The notes under the pieces are model-generated. The model searched no databases. It was not told the DNA's origin and saw only the letters and a list, made by a program, of their open reading frames with translations. Source: Lates calcarifer (lineage: Eukaryota; Chordata; Actinopteri; Centropomidae). Taken from it: a stretch of DNA of 64,000 nucleotides. A program made the translations under genes and the position numbers. Shown here piece after piece: positions 30,201 through 35,712 of the stretch (position 1 is its first letter; each line of letters starts with the position of its first letter). The stretch spans positions 27,280,789-27,344,788 of the forward strand of contig NC_066837.1 of NCBI RefSeq assembly GCF_001640805.2. Direction: 5' to 3'.

Positions 30201-32673
30201 AGGAGAACTTGTGTCTGTTAAATGCCTTTTGTAGCTCTGGAAGAACTTTCTTATGTCTGAAAAAAAAAAACCTAATGATGTCATAGTGATGTCATCAGAG
30301 TTTGGAGGCTACACATTAATTTATTTACAGAAAGTTTGTGTTACAAAGAGAGTGATCAGCTGATCTCTTAAGACATAGACTTGAATCATAATTTTGTCTT
30401 TTGCACATTATTTTTAAAAAGTGTTGAGCCTCACCTCTATCTCAGAGGACAACAGTAGATTACTCTGTTTTTTTTGTCTGTGGGATCATTTTTACTGGGT
30501 AAGGAAATTAGAAAAATAACCACAATAGCATCTCTGACTGCATCATTGTATTTTTTCACATCTCTCCTATTTCATTTAGAGGGGAAAAGTAAGAAGGAGA
30601 AGGGTGCACCCATCCAGAGGAGCACAGAGACTGGAATGGCAGTGGAGCTGACCAGGAACATGAGCCGTCAGCCCAGCAGAGAGTCCAACAATGGCAGCAT
30701 GAACAGCTACAACTCTGAGGGAAAGTCAGTAAATCACACTTCCTCTGTTGTGACCATTTTCCATTAACCATCATAAATTCTCTGCATCTCCCTCCATGAT
30801 CTTTTTTTTCTCTTCTAAAGGAGAATGCCAAATAAGTTTTTGTCTGTGTCTACTTTACACTTCCACCTGTTTTCAGGCTGCCCTTTTAATGTATTTGTTT
30901 TTCATTGATTTCAAACTGCAAATTTTACACTGCTAAAGCTACTGTAGCTTGAAATTAACTGCTGTCCCACCCAACTATGACATCCTTAATACTGTGGATG
31001 TGATAGTTGAGTTTGTATGCTGACATGTTCAGCATATCCAGGCAGAGACTTCCACTACTGCCTATATATGTCAGATGACTGACAGTAAACAGAGTATAAT
31101 ATAATGAGCACACTGTAAAAAAGAGAACTTCAACACAGTGAGGTGATAAAACACAAACGCTGTCTGAATCCTGTTAAGGTCTGGTTTCTGAGACAGATTA
31201 TCTCACTTGGGCAGTTTTCCAGATGTTTTTCATACTGTAAATAATGACTGGCAGCAAATAGGTTCCCCTGAAGGCAGCAAATGAGCTCAAACTATGCTGA
31301 CTGTGTACAGACACTACCAAGAGCAATGTAGGGGCGATGAACCACATATATAAGAATCTGTCCTTTATGTTAATTTTGGTGATATTGGTTATTTCATCAT
31401 ATTTAAAACTATATTTCTGTTTTTCTGTGTTAGTTTGATCTTCTCTGGAGTAAATGTGGGTGCTAGCAGTCAGTTCAGTGACTTCCTGGATGGTTTGGGA
31501 CCAGCTCAGTTAGTGGGCAGGCAAACACTGGCTACTCCTGCCATAGGTAAGATACTGATTCTGGTGATACTGTTTTGTTCTTTTTTGTAACGTTGATCTT
31601 GTTTTTTCTGTTTTTTTTTTCTCTGCCTCATATATTATAATTTCAATTTACTTTTTATTTATTTATTTGCATAAATAAATACACATTTTCTCAATTATTT
31701 CAAGTGTGTGTGTCCAGGGTATGATTGTTATTAGGTAGTTAGTAGTAGTCATCATATCATATAGTATATTGTGTAATGATATTGCATCACATTATTTTCT
31801 TATCTTCATGTGTTTCCCAGGTGACATCCAGATTGGTATGATGGAGAAAAAGGGTCAGCTGGAGGTGGAAGTCATCAGAGCTCGAGGACTCGTACAAAAG
31901 CCAGGATCCAAATCTCTCCCTGGTAAGAGACCTGACCCACATTTAGATACTGAATAACTAACTAATCTAATCACTAACTAATAACTAATCCCTCCCTCCC
32001 TCTCAAGACATCAGTTCTTTTACATTATTATATGCATTGCAATCTGGTACATACACTCAGCTGAAGCTTACTCTGTGTTTTCTCTTCCCATAAAGATATA
32101 ACCAGCTGTGAGATCTGATCTAGATTATATTGGCGAGGCACTGTGTTCCCAACTAATGGCTTTTTTATTGTTTTGTCTCTGCCTTCAGCTCCATATGTCA
32201 AGGTCTATCTGCTGAATAATGGAGCGTACGTAGCCAAAAAGAAAACCAAGATTGCACGGAAAACACTTGATCCATTGTACCAGCAAGCACTGCTATTTGA
32301 GGAAAGCCCACAGGGTAAAGTCTTACAGGTAAGCATGAGATATGTTCCTTCATCAGAAAGTTAAATGTTTTTTTCCAGATCCCATACCGATAAAATATGT
32401 CTAGAGCTGAGGGACTAGAGCTGTGTAATTTGACAGAAAATGGTTTTCCTTCAGGTGATTGTATGGGGAGACTACGGCCGTATGGACCATAAAAGCTTCA
32501 TGGGAGTTGCACAAATCCTGTTGGAGGAACTGGACTTATCAAGCACAGTCATTGGTTGGTACAAGTTGTTCCCACCATCCTCCTTGGTGGATCCGACACT
32601 TGCCTCTCTGACGCGGCGAGCTTCCCAGTCATCACTTGACAGCTCCTCCGGACCCCCGGGGGTCCGATCCTAG
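6498..32673 (+). CDS. rims1: rims1, 3' part: RIM1 active-zone scaffold (PDZ-C2A-linker-C2B), multi-exon
   Basis: Seen: joining 26 exons (6498-6538, 6889-6999, 7251-7350, 7753-7876, 8381-8427, 8605-8717, 8805-8935, 9116-9287, 10709-10862, 11131-11187, 13111-13264, 14611-14727, 15173-15235, 18131-18220, 19551-19628, 20151-20216, 21282-21395, 21834-21940, 22930-23045, 23192-23352, 27810-28027, 30580-30724, 31434-31546, 31821-31922, 32189-32328, 32455-32673) gives one open frame of about 1,016 residues. Three optional in-frame exons (7987-8043, 17254-17373, 23615-23767) add 110. Known of the family: RIM1 is a cytosolic presynaptic scaffold. Its zinc finger (upstream, not in window) binds Rab3 and Munc13, the PDZ binds Ca2+ channels and ELKS, the linker PxxP binds RIM-BP, and the C2 domains, which lack a full set of Ca2+-binding aspartates, bind PIP2, liprin and SNARE partners. 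RIM1 is preferred over RIM2 from C2A wording (VNVLQAIDLPP, SHVHRRDF) and from the adjacent kcnq5. The a/b paralogue cannot be told. Confidence 0.96.
6539..6888 (+). other. rims1: rims1 intron (350 nt)
   Basis: I see no feature beyond a C/T-rich stretch leading to the next acceptor. Mammalian RIM1 has, from memory, about nine extra residues (SRETSPISS) between WH and HPVTW. No matching 27-nt microexon is recognisable here. Confidence 0.6.
6889..6999 (+). CDS. rims1: rims1 exon: start of the PDZ domain (111 nt, phase 0 to 0)
   Basis: It encodes HPVTWQPSKEGDHLIGRI and continues to EAGSLLGLK, 37 codons. HPVTWQPSKEGDHLIGR is a RIM-family signature. The LLGLK segment begins the PDZ ligand-binding strand, continued as VVGGKM in the next exon. 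Acceptor CCCTGTAG, donor GTAAGC. Confidence 0.95.
7251..7350 (+). CDS. rims1: rims1 exon: middle of the PDZ domain (100 nt, phase 0 to 1)
   Basis: It encodes VVGGKMTETGRLGAFITKVK and then KGSLADVVGHLRAG. This is the core of the RIM PDZ fold, which in mammals binds the C-termini of presynaptic Ca2+ channels and ELKS. The frame is interrupted at the donor after the first base of the Gly codon. Confidence 0.96.
7351..7752 (+). other. rims1: rims1 intron (402 nt)
   Basis: No repeat or candidate exon is seen. Open frames reading through the upstream exon into this intron are read-through artefacts. Confidence 0.7.
7753..7876 (+). CDS. rims1: rims1 exon: end of the PDZ domain (124 nt, phase 1 to 2)
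   Basis: It completes the PDZ domain: GDEVLQWNGKSLPGATKKEV, then YNIILESKAEPQVEIVVSRP and IG. GDEVL-WNG is the usual PDZ beta-turn. The helix and last strand follow. It can join either the 57-nt cassette at 7987 or the exon at 8381, since both accept phase 2. Confidence 0.96.
7987..8043 (+). CDS. rims1: rims1 candidate cassette exon after the PDZ (57 nt, phase 2 to 2)
   Basis: It is flanked by a pyrimidine-rich acceptor (TCTCCTTCCTTTATCTAAAAG) and a consensus donor (CA/GTAAGT), stays open in frame and is a multiple of three. It would insert SIHRIMSKNFLRKVYRAYQ between the PDZ and the DIPRIPES segment. The insert is strongly basic (three Arg, two Lys, one His before RAYQ). The reference RIM1 sequence I remember goes straight from RPIG to DIPRIPES, so this is probably alternatively included. 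Function unknown. Confidence 0.6.
8044..8380 (+). other. rims1: rims1 intron (337 nt)
   Basis: Nothing recognisable apart from a T-rich acceptor tract. Confidence 0.7.
8381..8427 (+). CDS. rims1: rims1 exon: PDZ-C2A linker (47 nt, phase 2 to 1)
   Basis: With GG from the PDZ exon it reads (G)DIPRIPESPHPPLES, a block conserved in RIM1 and RIM2. Acceptor CTTTTTATAG, donor GTAAGT. Confidence 0.93.
8605..8717 (+). CDS. rims1: rims1 exon: Ser-rich linker before C2A (113 nt, phase 1 to 0)
   Basis: It encodes SSSSFESPKMDRPSISVMSP and then TSPGTLRDLPLVLPGQLS, matching the RIM1 linker. The acceptor is CAGCAG, a tandem (NAGNAG) site. Starting at 8602 instead of 8605 would change the junction from SS to STG, one extra residue. 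The 8605 start gives the same serine count as mammalian RIM1 from memory. Confidence 0.94.
8805..8935 (+). CDS. rims1: rims1 exon: C2A, first part (131 nt, phase 0 to 2)
   Basis: It encodes VKLWYDKVGHQLIVNVLQAI, then DLPPRPDGRPRNPYVKMYFL and PDR. These are the first C2 strands and the NPYVK-Y-LP motif typical of C2 domains. VNVLQA-DLPPR-DG matches RIM1 better than RIM2 (TILGAKDLPSREDG). The intron before it is only 87 nt. Confidence 0.97.
9116..9287 (+). CDS. rims1: rims1 exon: C2A, second part (172 nt, phase 2 to 0)
   Basis: It encodes DKSKRRTKTVKKSAEPKWNQ, then TFIYSHVHRRDFRERMLEIT and VWDQPRVQEEESEFLGE. The polybasic KRRTKTVKK strand and the EPKWNQTF-Y turn are diagnostic of C2 domains of RIM/Piccolo type. 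SHVHRRDF is the RIM1 form. Confidence 0.97.
9288..10708 (+). other. rims1: rims1 intron inside C2A, carrying a dead LINE
   Basis: The 1.4-kb intron between the second and third C2A exons consists largely of a minus-strand LINE relic (9456-10520, separate entry). The remaining 190 nt before the acceptor end in a clear CTCTCTCTGTCCTCTTTCAG tract. Confidence 0.85.
9456..10520 (-). mobile_element. Degenerate non-LTR retrotransposon (LINE), reverse-transcriptase relic
   Basis: On the minus strand the frames contain SEWAMFKASVEEVTVRSCG, ICWWTLVVRE, PGVEKIHPEMWKALDIVRLS, WLTHLFSTAWRSGTVP and, near the end, TLRIASLLFEDDVVMLVSS. These are linker and reverse-transcriptase motifs of a LINE family common in fish, with the catalytic F/Y-A-D-D box altered to FEDD. 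Much of the palm between the two blocks is missing and the frame is broken. On the + strand it begins with CCATCCATCCATCC-type repeats, i.e. the element's 3' tail. The clade is not assigned. The copy cannot be active. Confidence 0.85.
10709..10862 (+). CDS. rims1: rims1 exon: end of C2A and following linker (154 nt, phase 0 to 1)
   Basis: It encodes ILIELETALLDDIPHWYKLQ, which is the last C2A strand, then THDVSSIPLPQPSPYLPRRH and VHGDSPSKKLQ. It is nearly identical to the corresponding RIM1/RIM2 segment. Confidence 0.97.
11071..11127. repeat. (GT)n microsatellite abutting a 3' splice site
   Basis: About 28 uninterrupted GT units end immediately before the CAG acceptor at 11128-11130. There is no polypyrimidine tract between the repeat and the splice site. 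The nearest C/T-rich stretch is at 11043-11056. In the transcript this is a UG repeat, the preferred target of TDP-43 and CELF proteins. Confidence 0.97.
11131..11187 (+). CDS. rims1: rims1 exon: acidic linker after C2A (57 nt, phase 1 to 1)
   Basis: In the frame fixed by its neighbours it reads RSHRIIDTEFDDGLMVVTK. This corresponds to the RSQRISDSD...DDGIGVV segment of mammalian RIM1 as I remember it. At 57 nt in phase 1/1 it can be skipped without a frameshift. Its acceptor lies directly on a (GT)n tract, which suggests regulated inclusion. Confidence 0.8.
11188..13110 (+). other. rims1: rims1 intron (1.9 kb)
   Basis: It contains a second (GT)n run (12899-12950) and a GT-rich, pyrimidine-poor approach to the next acceptor (13061-13110). 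No exon or mobile element is recognised. A long minus-strand frame here is the CA strand of the microsatellite. Confidence 0.7.
12899..12950. repeat. (GT)n microsatellite
   Basis: About 25 GT units with one T insertion lie about 160 nt upstream of the exon at 13111. Irregular GT-rich sequence continues to the acceptor. Confidence 0.95.
13111..13264 (+). CDS. rims1: rims1 exon: Arg/Ser-rich linker (154 nt, phase 1 to 2)
   Basis: It encodes GAERNSRERERGSTLAVPEQ, then QRPVQHRSRSVSPHREDSCR and ARSRPAHVPMQ. The VPEQQR-x4-HRSRSVSPHR core matches RIM1. RSRSVSP is a likely kinase and 14-3-3-type phosphosite region (inference). Confidence 0.95.
13265..14610 (+). other. rims1: rims1 intron (1.3 kb)
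   Basis: AT-rich, with no repeat or candidate exon seen. Confidence 0.7.
14611..14727 (+). CDS. rims1: rims1 exon: His/Ser/Arg-rich linker (117 nt, phase 2 to 2)
   Basis: It reads (R)SLDEIHQNRHHSHSPSRYHD, then SHLEHQRSGDSDYEYSED. SLDEIH-x3-R corresponds to SLDEIHPTRRSRSPTRHHD of RIM1. It is the first of seven consecutive exons whose length is a multiple of three and whose both ends are phase 2. Confidence 0.93.
14728..15172 (+). other. rims1: rims1 intron (445 nt)
   Basis: No feature is seen apart from a T-rich stretch upstream of the acceptor. Confidence 0.7.
15173..15235 (+). CDS. rims1: rims1 exon: RSAECLH-type linker segment (63 nt, phase 2 to 2)
   Basis: It reads (S)EVLEMHRSIRGGSAECLHTN. 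It matches the SELLMLPRAKRGRSAECLH segment of RIM1 in order and ending. Its donor GTAAAA continues into a 28-A homopolymer. Confidence 0.93.
15236..17253 (+). other. rims1: rims1 intron (2.0 kb)
   Basis: After the A-run I see no repeat or exon. A C/T-rich stretch (17120-17225) leads to the candidate exon at 17254. Confidence 0.65.
15238..15265. repeat. A28 homopolymer at a 5' splice site
   Basis: Twenty-eight A residues begin at position +3 of the donor of the preceding exon, so the donor is GT followed only by A. A-rich sequence with single C and G breaks continues to about 15282. Confidence 0.97.
17254..17373 (+). CDS. rims1: rims1 probable alternative exon (120 nt, phase 2 to 2)
   Basis: It follows a long C/T-rich tract and CATACAG, ends in GTAAGA and is open in the required frame: (S)STLPACLKSKPPHRQEGVST, then MPRSILTHRVLRFTDEVTV. 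I do not recall this segment from the reference RIM1 linker, but splice signals, frame and phase all fit, and its base use resembles the neighbouring exons. It is probably a facultative exon, either brain-isoform or lineage-specific. Confidence 0.58.
17374..18130 (+). other. rims1: rims1 intron (757 nt)
   Basis: C/T-rich from 17880 to 18118, giving long low-complexity frames on both strands that I do not regard as genes. No exon seen. Confidence 0.7.
18131..18220 (+). CDS. rims1: rims1 exon: QPSLDR-RSAST linker segment (90 nt, phase 2 to 2)
   Basis: It reads (S)DLQPSLDRVRSASTTCLRPD, then TNFHSPDRD. It is nearly identical to ELQPSLDRARSASTNCLRPDTSLHSPERER of RIM1, which anchors this linker region firmly. 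It joins in frame either to the 63-nt exon or to the 120-nt candidate. Confidence 0.97.
18221..19550 (+). other. rims1: rims1 intron (1.3 kb) carrying a long-TIR MITE
   Basis: A 0.6-kb element with about 85-bp terminal inverted repeats occupies 18680-19288 (separate entry). The rest is AT-rich with no exon. Confidence 0.75.
18680..19288. mobile_element. MITE with long terminal inverted repeats, copy 1
   Basis: The left end (18680-18768, beginning CATTTTGGGATATGCACTTA) is an imperfect reverse complement of the right end (19200-19288, ending CATATTTCTCCAAATA) over about 85 bp. Both contain the segment ATCAATACC...ATGTGT/ATGTTT...TAAATATGAAG. Next to the left arm is a GCTTTGCTTAGCTTTGCTTAG motif and AAAGACTGGAAA, typical of an abundant teleost repeat family. 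No open frame. No clear target duplication found. Confidence 0.75.
19551..19628 (+). CDS. rims1: rims1 exon: PPSPRI linker segment (78 nt, phase 2 to 2)
   Basis: It reads (R)CSNSLPRKTPPSPRILVEHV, then APEED. It corresponds to RRRPPSPRIQIQHASPENDR of RIM1. Good C/T tract before CCCTCTAG, donor GTATAC. Confidence 0.93.
19629..20150 (+). other. rims1: rims1 intron (522 nt)
   Basis: No repeat seen. A long open frame (19781-20314) crosses intron and exon because stops happen to be absent. Only 20151-20216 carries coding character. Confidence 0.7.
20151..20216 (+). CDS. rims1: rims1 exon: short Ser/Asn/Lys linker (66 nt, phase 2 to 2)
   Basis: It reads (R)QSNNSSSPNCNRGSKKNLEG and D. Acceptor GCTGAAACAG, donor GTAAGA. 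Sequence similarity to the RIM1 linker is weak (compare DRHSRKSERSS), so support comes mainly from splice sites, phase and position. Confidence 0.75.
20217..21281 (+). other. rims1: rims1 intron (1.1 kb) with a second MITE copy
   Basis: It contains a T18-type run (20468-20498) and a diverged copy of the 18680 MITE at 20545-20930. No exon seen. Confidence 0.7.
20545..20930. mobile_element. MITE with terminal inverted repeats, copy 2 (shorter, diverged)
   Basis: It starts with ACATTTTGGG as in copy 1, has an internal GTTTAGTTTAGCTTAG stretch and AACAGCAAGCCTGGCT, and ends in CATATTTAGCATACAGATATGAGTGTGGTATTGAG..., the counterpart of the right arm of copy 1. About 390 bp against about 610 bp, so internally deleted. 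Same orientation as copy 1. Confidence 0.6.
21282..21395 (+). CDS. rims1: rims1 exon: Gly/Arg/Pro-rich linker (114 nt, phase 2 to 2)
   Basis: It reads (S)RIQPTSILRGSRGRGGPLRP, then FGQTALAGSCPNSPRLD. The end aligns with LVPGGSAPPSPLLTRMH of RIM1, directly before the SH3-ligand exon. It is the last of the seven symmetrical 2/2 exons. Confidence 0.87.
21396..21833 (+). other. rims1: rims1 intron (438 nt)
   Basis: No feature seen beyond the acceptor region. Confidence 0.7.
21834..21940 (+). CDS. rims1: rims1 exon with the RIM-BP SH3-binding motif (107 nt, phase 2 to 1)
   Basis: It reads (R)AHPHGSPSPPTGTPSSGRRG, then RQLPQLPAKSSSIEQ. RQLPQLP (21895-21915) is the R-x-x-P-x-x-P class I SH3 ligand by which RIMs bind RIM-binding proteins, which couple release sites to Ca2+ channels. 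The flanking SSGRRGRQLPQ-P...SIEQ matches RIM1 closely. Confidence 0.97.
21941..22929 (+). other. rims1: rims1 intron (989 nt)
   Basis: No repeat recognised. A long C/T tract (22840-22929) precedes the acceptor. Confidence 0.7.
22930..23045 (+). CDS. rims1: rims1 exon: VEER/QMKVH linker segment (116 nt, phase 1 to 0)
   Basis: It reads (A)LAVEERARLPRAQLQMKVHS, then YRPSASHDPETDLKTKRE. It corresponds to SLVVEERTRQMKMKVHRFKQTTGSGSSQELDRE of RIM1. Confidence 0.95.
23192..23352 (+). CDS. rims1: rims1 exon: SSDSDMSDVSA Ser-rich segment (161 nt, phase 0 to 2)
   Basis: It reads MYAELRRSSDNMSARSSDSD, then MSDVSALSRASSASRLSSTS and YMSIQSERPGGRL. Very close to RIM1 CDNVSAKSSDSDVSDVSAISRTSSASRLSSTSFMSEQSERPRGR. 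This is a hotspot of conserved serines. Confidence 0.98.
23615..23767 (+). CDS. rims1: rims1 probable facultative charged exon (153 nt, phase 2 to 2)
   Basis: Open in the frame set by the previous exon: (R)SKSLEEEKKDRRISWGVNGE, then EERRRAAGKRRFSEELKRRR and HTVAGDTRES, donor GTAAAG. Extremely rich in Arg, Lys and Glu and so probably helical. The 3' splice site (AACTCAG) lacks a pyrimidine tract, and the RIM1 sequence I remember goes from ERPRGR straight to the next segment. Both points suggest regulated inclusion. A multiple of three and phase-symmetrical, so optional in frame. Confidence 0.68.
23768..27809 (+). other. rims1: rims1 intron (4.0 kb) with a hAT element and possible internal promoter
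   Basis: It contains a TATA-box-like site (24952-24959), a complete non-autonomous hAT element (25402-26032), and a GC-richer stretch with an open frame at 27196-27365 that I cannot explain. The frame upstream of the next exon is open from an ATG at 27715, which could be an alternative first exon. Confidence 0.7.
25402..26032. mobile_element. Non-autonomous hAT-type DNA transposon, 631 bp, with 8-bp target duplication
   Basis: The element is bounded by identical 8-bp direct repeats ATCCATAC (25394-25401 and 26033-26040). Its ends are inverted: TAGAGACAGACAGA at the left, TCGGTCTATCCCTA at the right, whose reverse complement is TAGGGATAGACCGA. An 8-bp duplication with TAG/CTA ends is the hallmark of the hAT superfamily. 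GGCTGATA-ACCGATAT motifs near both ends are typical of abundant fish elements. No transposase frame. An internal segment is duplicated (25610-25690 and 25790-25870). Confidence 0.88.
27810..28027 (+). CDS. rims1: rims1 exon: SSSVSGEIY / KKRRSSLSA segment (218 nt, phase 2 to 1)
   Basis: It reads (S)RQMRSSMGRSMLKSSSVSGE, then IYTQERTDGSQSDTALGTVG, GGSKKRRSSLSARVVAIVGN and RRSRSTSQISGP. It matches RIM1 almost throughout. This block is also present in the short gamma-type RIMs (RIM3, RIM4), where it follows a short unique N-terminus. The exon is GC-richer than its surroundings. Confidence 0.98.
28028..30579 (+). other. rims1: rims1 intron (2.6 kb)
   Basis: AT-rich. I recognise no repeat family or exon. 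Short frames at 28405-28611 and 29683-29892 lack domains and splice support. Confidence 0.65.
30580..30724 (+). CDS. rims1: rims1 exon: IQRSTETGMAVE segment (145 nt, phase 1 to 2)
   Basis: It reads (E)GKSKKEKGAPIQRSTETGMA, then VELTRNMSRQPSRESNNGSM and NSYNSEG. IQRSTETGMA-E...RQPSRES is shared by all RIMs and leads into C2B. Confidence 0.98.
30725..31433 (+). other. rims1: rims1 intron (709 nt)
   Basis: No feature seen. Confidence 0.7.
31434..31546 (+). CDS. rims1: rims1 exon: QFSDFLDGLGPAQLVGRQTL segment (113 nt, phase 2 to 1)
   Basis: It reads (N)LIFSGVNVGASSQFSDFLDG, then LGPAQLVGRQTLATPAI. This is the most conserved linker block of RIMs, immediately N-terminal to C2B. Confidence 0.98.
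31821..31922 (+). CDS. rims1: rims1 exon: C2B, first part (102 nt, phase 1 to 1)
   Basis: It reads GDIQIGMMEKKGQLEVEVIR, then ARGLVQKPGSKSLP. This is the first strands of C2B, which in mammals binds liprin-alpha, PIP2 and Ca2+-channel beta subunits. Confidence 0.98.
32189..32328 (+). CDS. rims1: rims1 exon: C2B, middle (140 nt, phase 1 to 0)
   Basis: It reads APYVKVYLLNNGAYVAKKKT, then KIARKTLDPLYQQALLFEES and PQGKVLQ. The KKKTKIARK polybasic strand is the lipid-binding surface known in RIM C2B. YVKVYLL and LDPLYQQ are C2 core motifs. Confidence 0.98.
32455..32673 (+). CDS. rims1: rims1 last coding exon: end of C2B, C-terminus and stop (219 nt)
   Basis: It reads VIVWGDYGRMDHKSFMGVAQ, then ILLEELDLSSTVIGWYKLFP, PSSLVDPTLASLTRRASQSS and LDSSSGPPGVRS, stop TAG at 32671-32673. 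The bottom helix and C-terminal tail match RIM1 to the last residues (...GPP-IRS). Confidence 0.98.
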   Translation: MIVWGDYGRMDHKSFMGVAQILLEELDLSSTVIGWYKLFPPSSLVDPTLASLTRRASQSSLDSSSGPPGVRS

Positions 32674-35275
32674 TGGAACAAGAGCTCTGCAATGCTCGGC
32701 GAGTAACAAACTCATGACACTTAAAGTAGAGAGAGAGAAAAAAATATTTAGTGGAAATGTAGAGCAACAATCAGAAACAGTCACAACAAGAAAGCTTTGT
32801 TGAGATCTGACAATCACTCCTGTCGCGGTTAATTTTGTCTGTTGTAGGGAGCGCCACATTTCAGTGTTTCATATCCATTCAATGAAAAATGTTATAGTTT
32901 TTCTCTGTGTATGCTGAAGAAGCAGGGCTATCGACAGACAACAAGCAGTAGCTCTTGAGAGAATTAAAATTAAGCAGGGTGGTTTTTAACTGAATCAACA
33001 ATAGCAAAGAAATGTATGTAAGCATCGGAATGTATGGACTCGAGACAGAGGTAATTCCCTCCACACCTGCAGGTGGCGCAGTCCTCTCTGCAGTGGCCTC
33101 CTCCAGAATCCCAACAGACTGCCGGCACGCCTGCCCCCCTCCCCCCCAGGCAGGGTGCTCCCAAGTGGGTATTCAGTCTGGAAGCACAGGGCCTTCTTCT
33201 GGTGCCTAGACCTTGGAGCCACATCACTGGTCCCACTCTCTGTCGGAAGATCCTTTTCAATATGTTTACCATGGCTGCTCTGAAGCCACACTGTTTTAGT
33301 GTGTTTGCTTTGTCGTTTATTTCTTTCCCTTTGTTACTACTGGCACAAAATGTTTTTACAGTGCGTAAAATGCTCATGATAATGTTGTCAGTCTGGTGTG
33401 TGCATGGAGAGAAAAAACAAAACACAAGAGATAAAAAAGATATAAAAACTATTAAATGTCTGCAAGTGTTATGCAGGGTGGTTGCTGGTGATGATGACAC
33501 AGCTTAGATTTTTACACTTGACAGTGCAATTAGTGTGCAGAGTTGTTTTCCTTGTTCCACCACTGGCAAATGTCCAGGCCAGTCGTCTTTGTATAGATGT
33601 ATATTAGGCCTCTCAGGAGGTTGACCAATATATAAAATTTCTGTCACTTTGAAATATCACAAGGGTACAACATCACTGTAAAAAAAAAAAATTAAAAGAT
33701 AAATCTTTGTTCACCTACGTAAGAGCAAGATAGGACCGTCTAATTTTTCACATTTTTTGGGGGAGTGCATTCCTTCACCCCAGCACGTTTAAGGTTTTTA
33801 TCTGACCCTTAGTTTACATTCTTTTGAAATTTAAACACAAGCACAAGAGCTTGATTTTTTTACAACAAAAAGTCTAACTTTTTGAAAAAAACATGTAGTT
33901 AAAAAAAGAAAAAAAGTAACGTTTCCCGTCACTGGTTCAGTTCATTTCTTTGTCTAGATATTAGGAAACACACAAACAAACAGAAGACAAGAATCGCTCA
34001 CAGTTTCCCTTGTGCGTCTCTGTGAATGTCAAAGTAACCAATCAGACTGATCTGTCGGGACACCAATGCCACTGCTCATCCTCCGTTCAGCCCGCAGACT
34101 CCTCCCACCAGGAAAGAGGCAGGGCCAGCATGACTTTGGAACCTGTTCCAAGCTGCATGCACATTTTTGTAAAACAAAACAGATACAGAAAAAAAAAGAT
34201 ACAGAACTAGATACGTGTGTTAGTTCCACATACTGTAGGGCCGCTTGTATGTTGCATGCAGTTGTACAGTTTGCTCGTACTTGAATATTAAAGAGATAAA
34301 ACCAAGAAACTGAAGCCATTCCCATTACGCAAAGACATTTGAACTCAACTGCAGTCTATTCCACGTCCCTCAGTCCGGTGCTGAATGTCTCTCAAACTGA
34401 ATCCCATGATTACGTTGATGTCTTTCCTCGACTCTCTGGAAGATGTACTGTACTGTACAGTAGTACTGAGCAGACCTCACAGCCCCTTCTACTGTTATTT
34501 CACATCATAGTATACCTCTAAGGGGCTGAGATGAATAAATATGTACAAATCAGATCCGCTTATATGGAAATATGAATTATGTTTCAACATAATGATTTCA
34601 GATATGCTAACACATGACCTGTTAAATTATATAAAGAATAAATGCAGATGCACAGAGAGTTATACACTGTAAATACTCAACAGCCATTCACTGGGTTTTC
34701 ATTGGGTTGAGTAATAATGTGAAGGGTCAAGTCATATAATGAGGAGCAATTAATACGTCATTAGGGACCATGCGGTGGGACAACACAAGGCGATGGACTT
34801 GGGTCACAAATGGCTGAGCTTAAATGCACAGCCGCAAAAAATACAGGTGTACACTGCTCTAAAAGTTGTTGCCTCAACACTTCTTTGTGCTTCAAACCCA
34901 ATGTTTGAACCCCCAGCCATTTTCAGTCCCACTTCAGAAGAGTTTTCTTTTCATTGTCCGGTGAAGCTGGTTTTTCTTTCTTTCTTTCTTTTTTTTTTTT
35001 TTTTTGGTCAGTATTAACAGGAAAAAAAATGCTGATTGTTTACAACTTCTGTGTTCCACTGAAACAAAAAGAAAATTAGAAAAAAGTAAAGCATTCACTG
35101 CAACATTTCTTGTTTGTATAACAGATGTGGCTCAAATGATGTGTATGTTTTATATTTAAAAAAAGTTCATTTTTATTATTTACAAATAAAAAGAATGTGT
35201 GGAAGAAAACTGCTTCTCGTCTCACCTTCACTTCACTGTCTCCCTCAAGTATTGTTTTTTTTTTTTTTTTGTGCT
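32674..35275 (+). other. rims1: rims1 3' untranslated region
   Basis: About 2.5 kb from the stop to the best polyadenylation signal (35185-35190). It contains A-rich runs (33681-33692, 33901-33918), a CTTT/T18 run (34978-35005) and a Pumilio-type TGTAAATA (34668-34675). Frames on both strands between 32970 and 33507 have no domain and lie in UTR. The 3' end is inferred from signals only. Confidence 0.7.
35185..35190 (+). terminator. rims1: Probable rims1 polyadenylation signal AATAAA
   Basis: An AATAAA is followed by AAGAATGTGTGG and, 65 nt on, by a T18 run (35254-35271), a fitting downstream U/GU-rich element. Weaker alternatives upstream are ATTAAA at 34287 and AATAAA at 34534 and 34637. 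Confidence 0.6.
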
Positions 35276-35594
35276 TTCAGCCTGCAATAATGATGTGATG
35301 TCAAAAGGTCACAGTGAAAACCTTATTTCAAAATGGGATCTCTTGACATGTTTGTGGGAAAGCTAATATTTTCTTTAGTCCCACAAATGTCCTCCTCCTT
35401 TTCTTGTTTTTCTCAGCAGAGCAAACATCATGTTCAATTCTGAGGAGAGATTTAATCCAAGTCATATGCACATTACAAATGTTTTACTGTAAATCACTCA
35501 TTGTAATCCATAGAAATAAATTAGTGCTTAATAGTACTGAATGAGCTCACCCCAAATTATATTTACCAGAAAACTAGAATTCATAACATTTGCC

Positions 35595-35712
35595 TGCAGC
35601 TTTTCTGAGTGGAGTTTGCATGTTCTCCCTGTGCCTGTGTGGGTTCTCTCCAGGTACTTCCTCCAACAGTCCAAAGACATGCAGGTTAACTGGTGACTCT
35701 AAATTGCCCGGG
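35595..35712. repeat. Teleost dispersed repeat, copy A
   Basis: It contains GAGTTTGCATGTTCTCCCTG, GGGTTCTCTCCAGGTACTTC, CAGTCCAAAGACATGCAGG and GGTGACTCTAAATTGCCCG in that order, a very common fish genomic repeat. It shares the CAGTCCAAAGACATGCAGG core and orientation with the copy at 58172-58325. Confidence 0.75.

Noticed and set aside
32970..33507. Frames of 144-176 residues on both strands after the rims1 stop
   Set aside because: They lie in the rims1 3' UTR, overlap each other on opposite strands and show no family resemblance.
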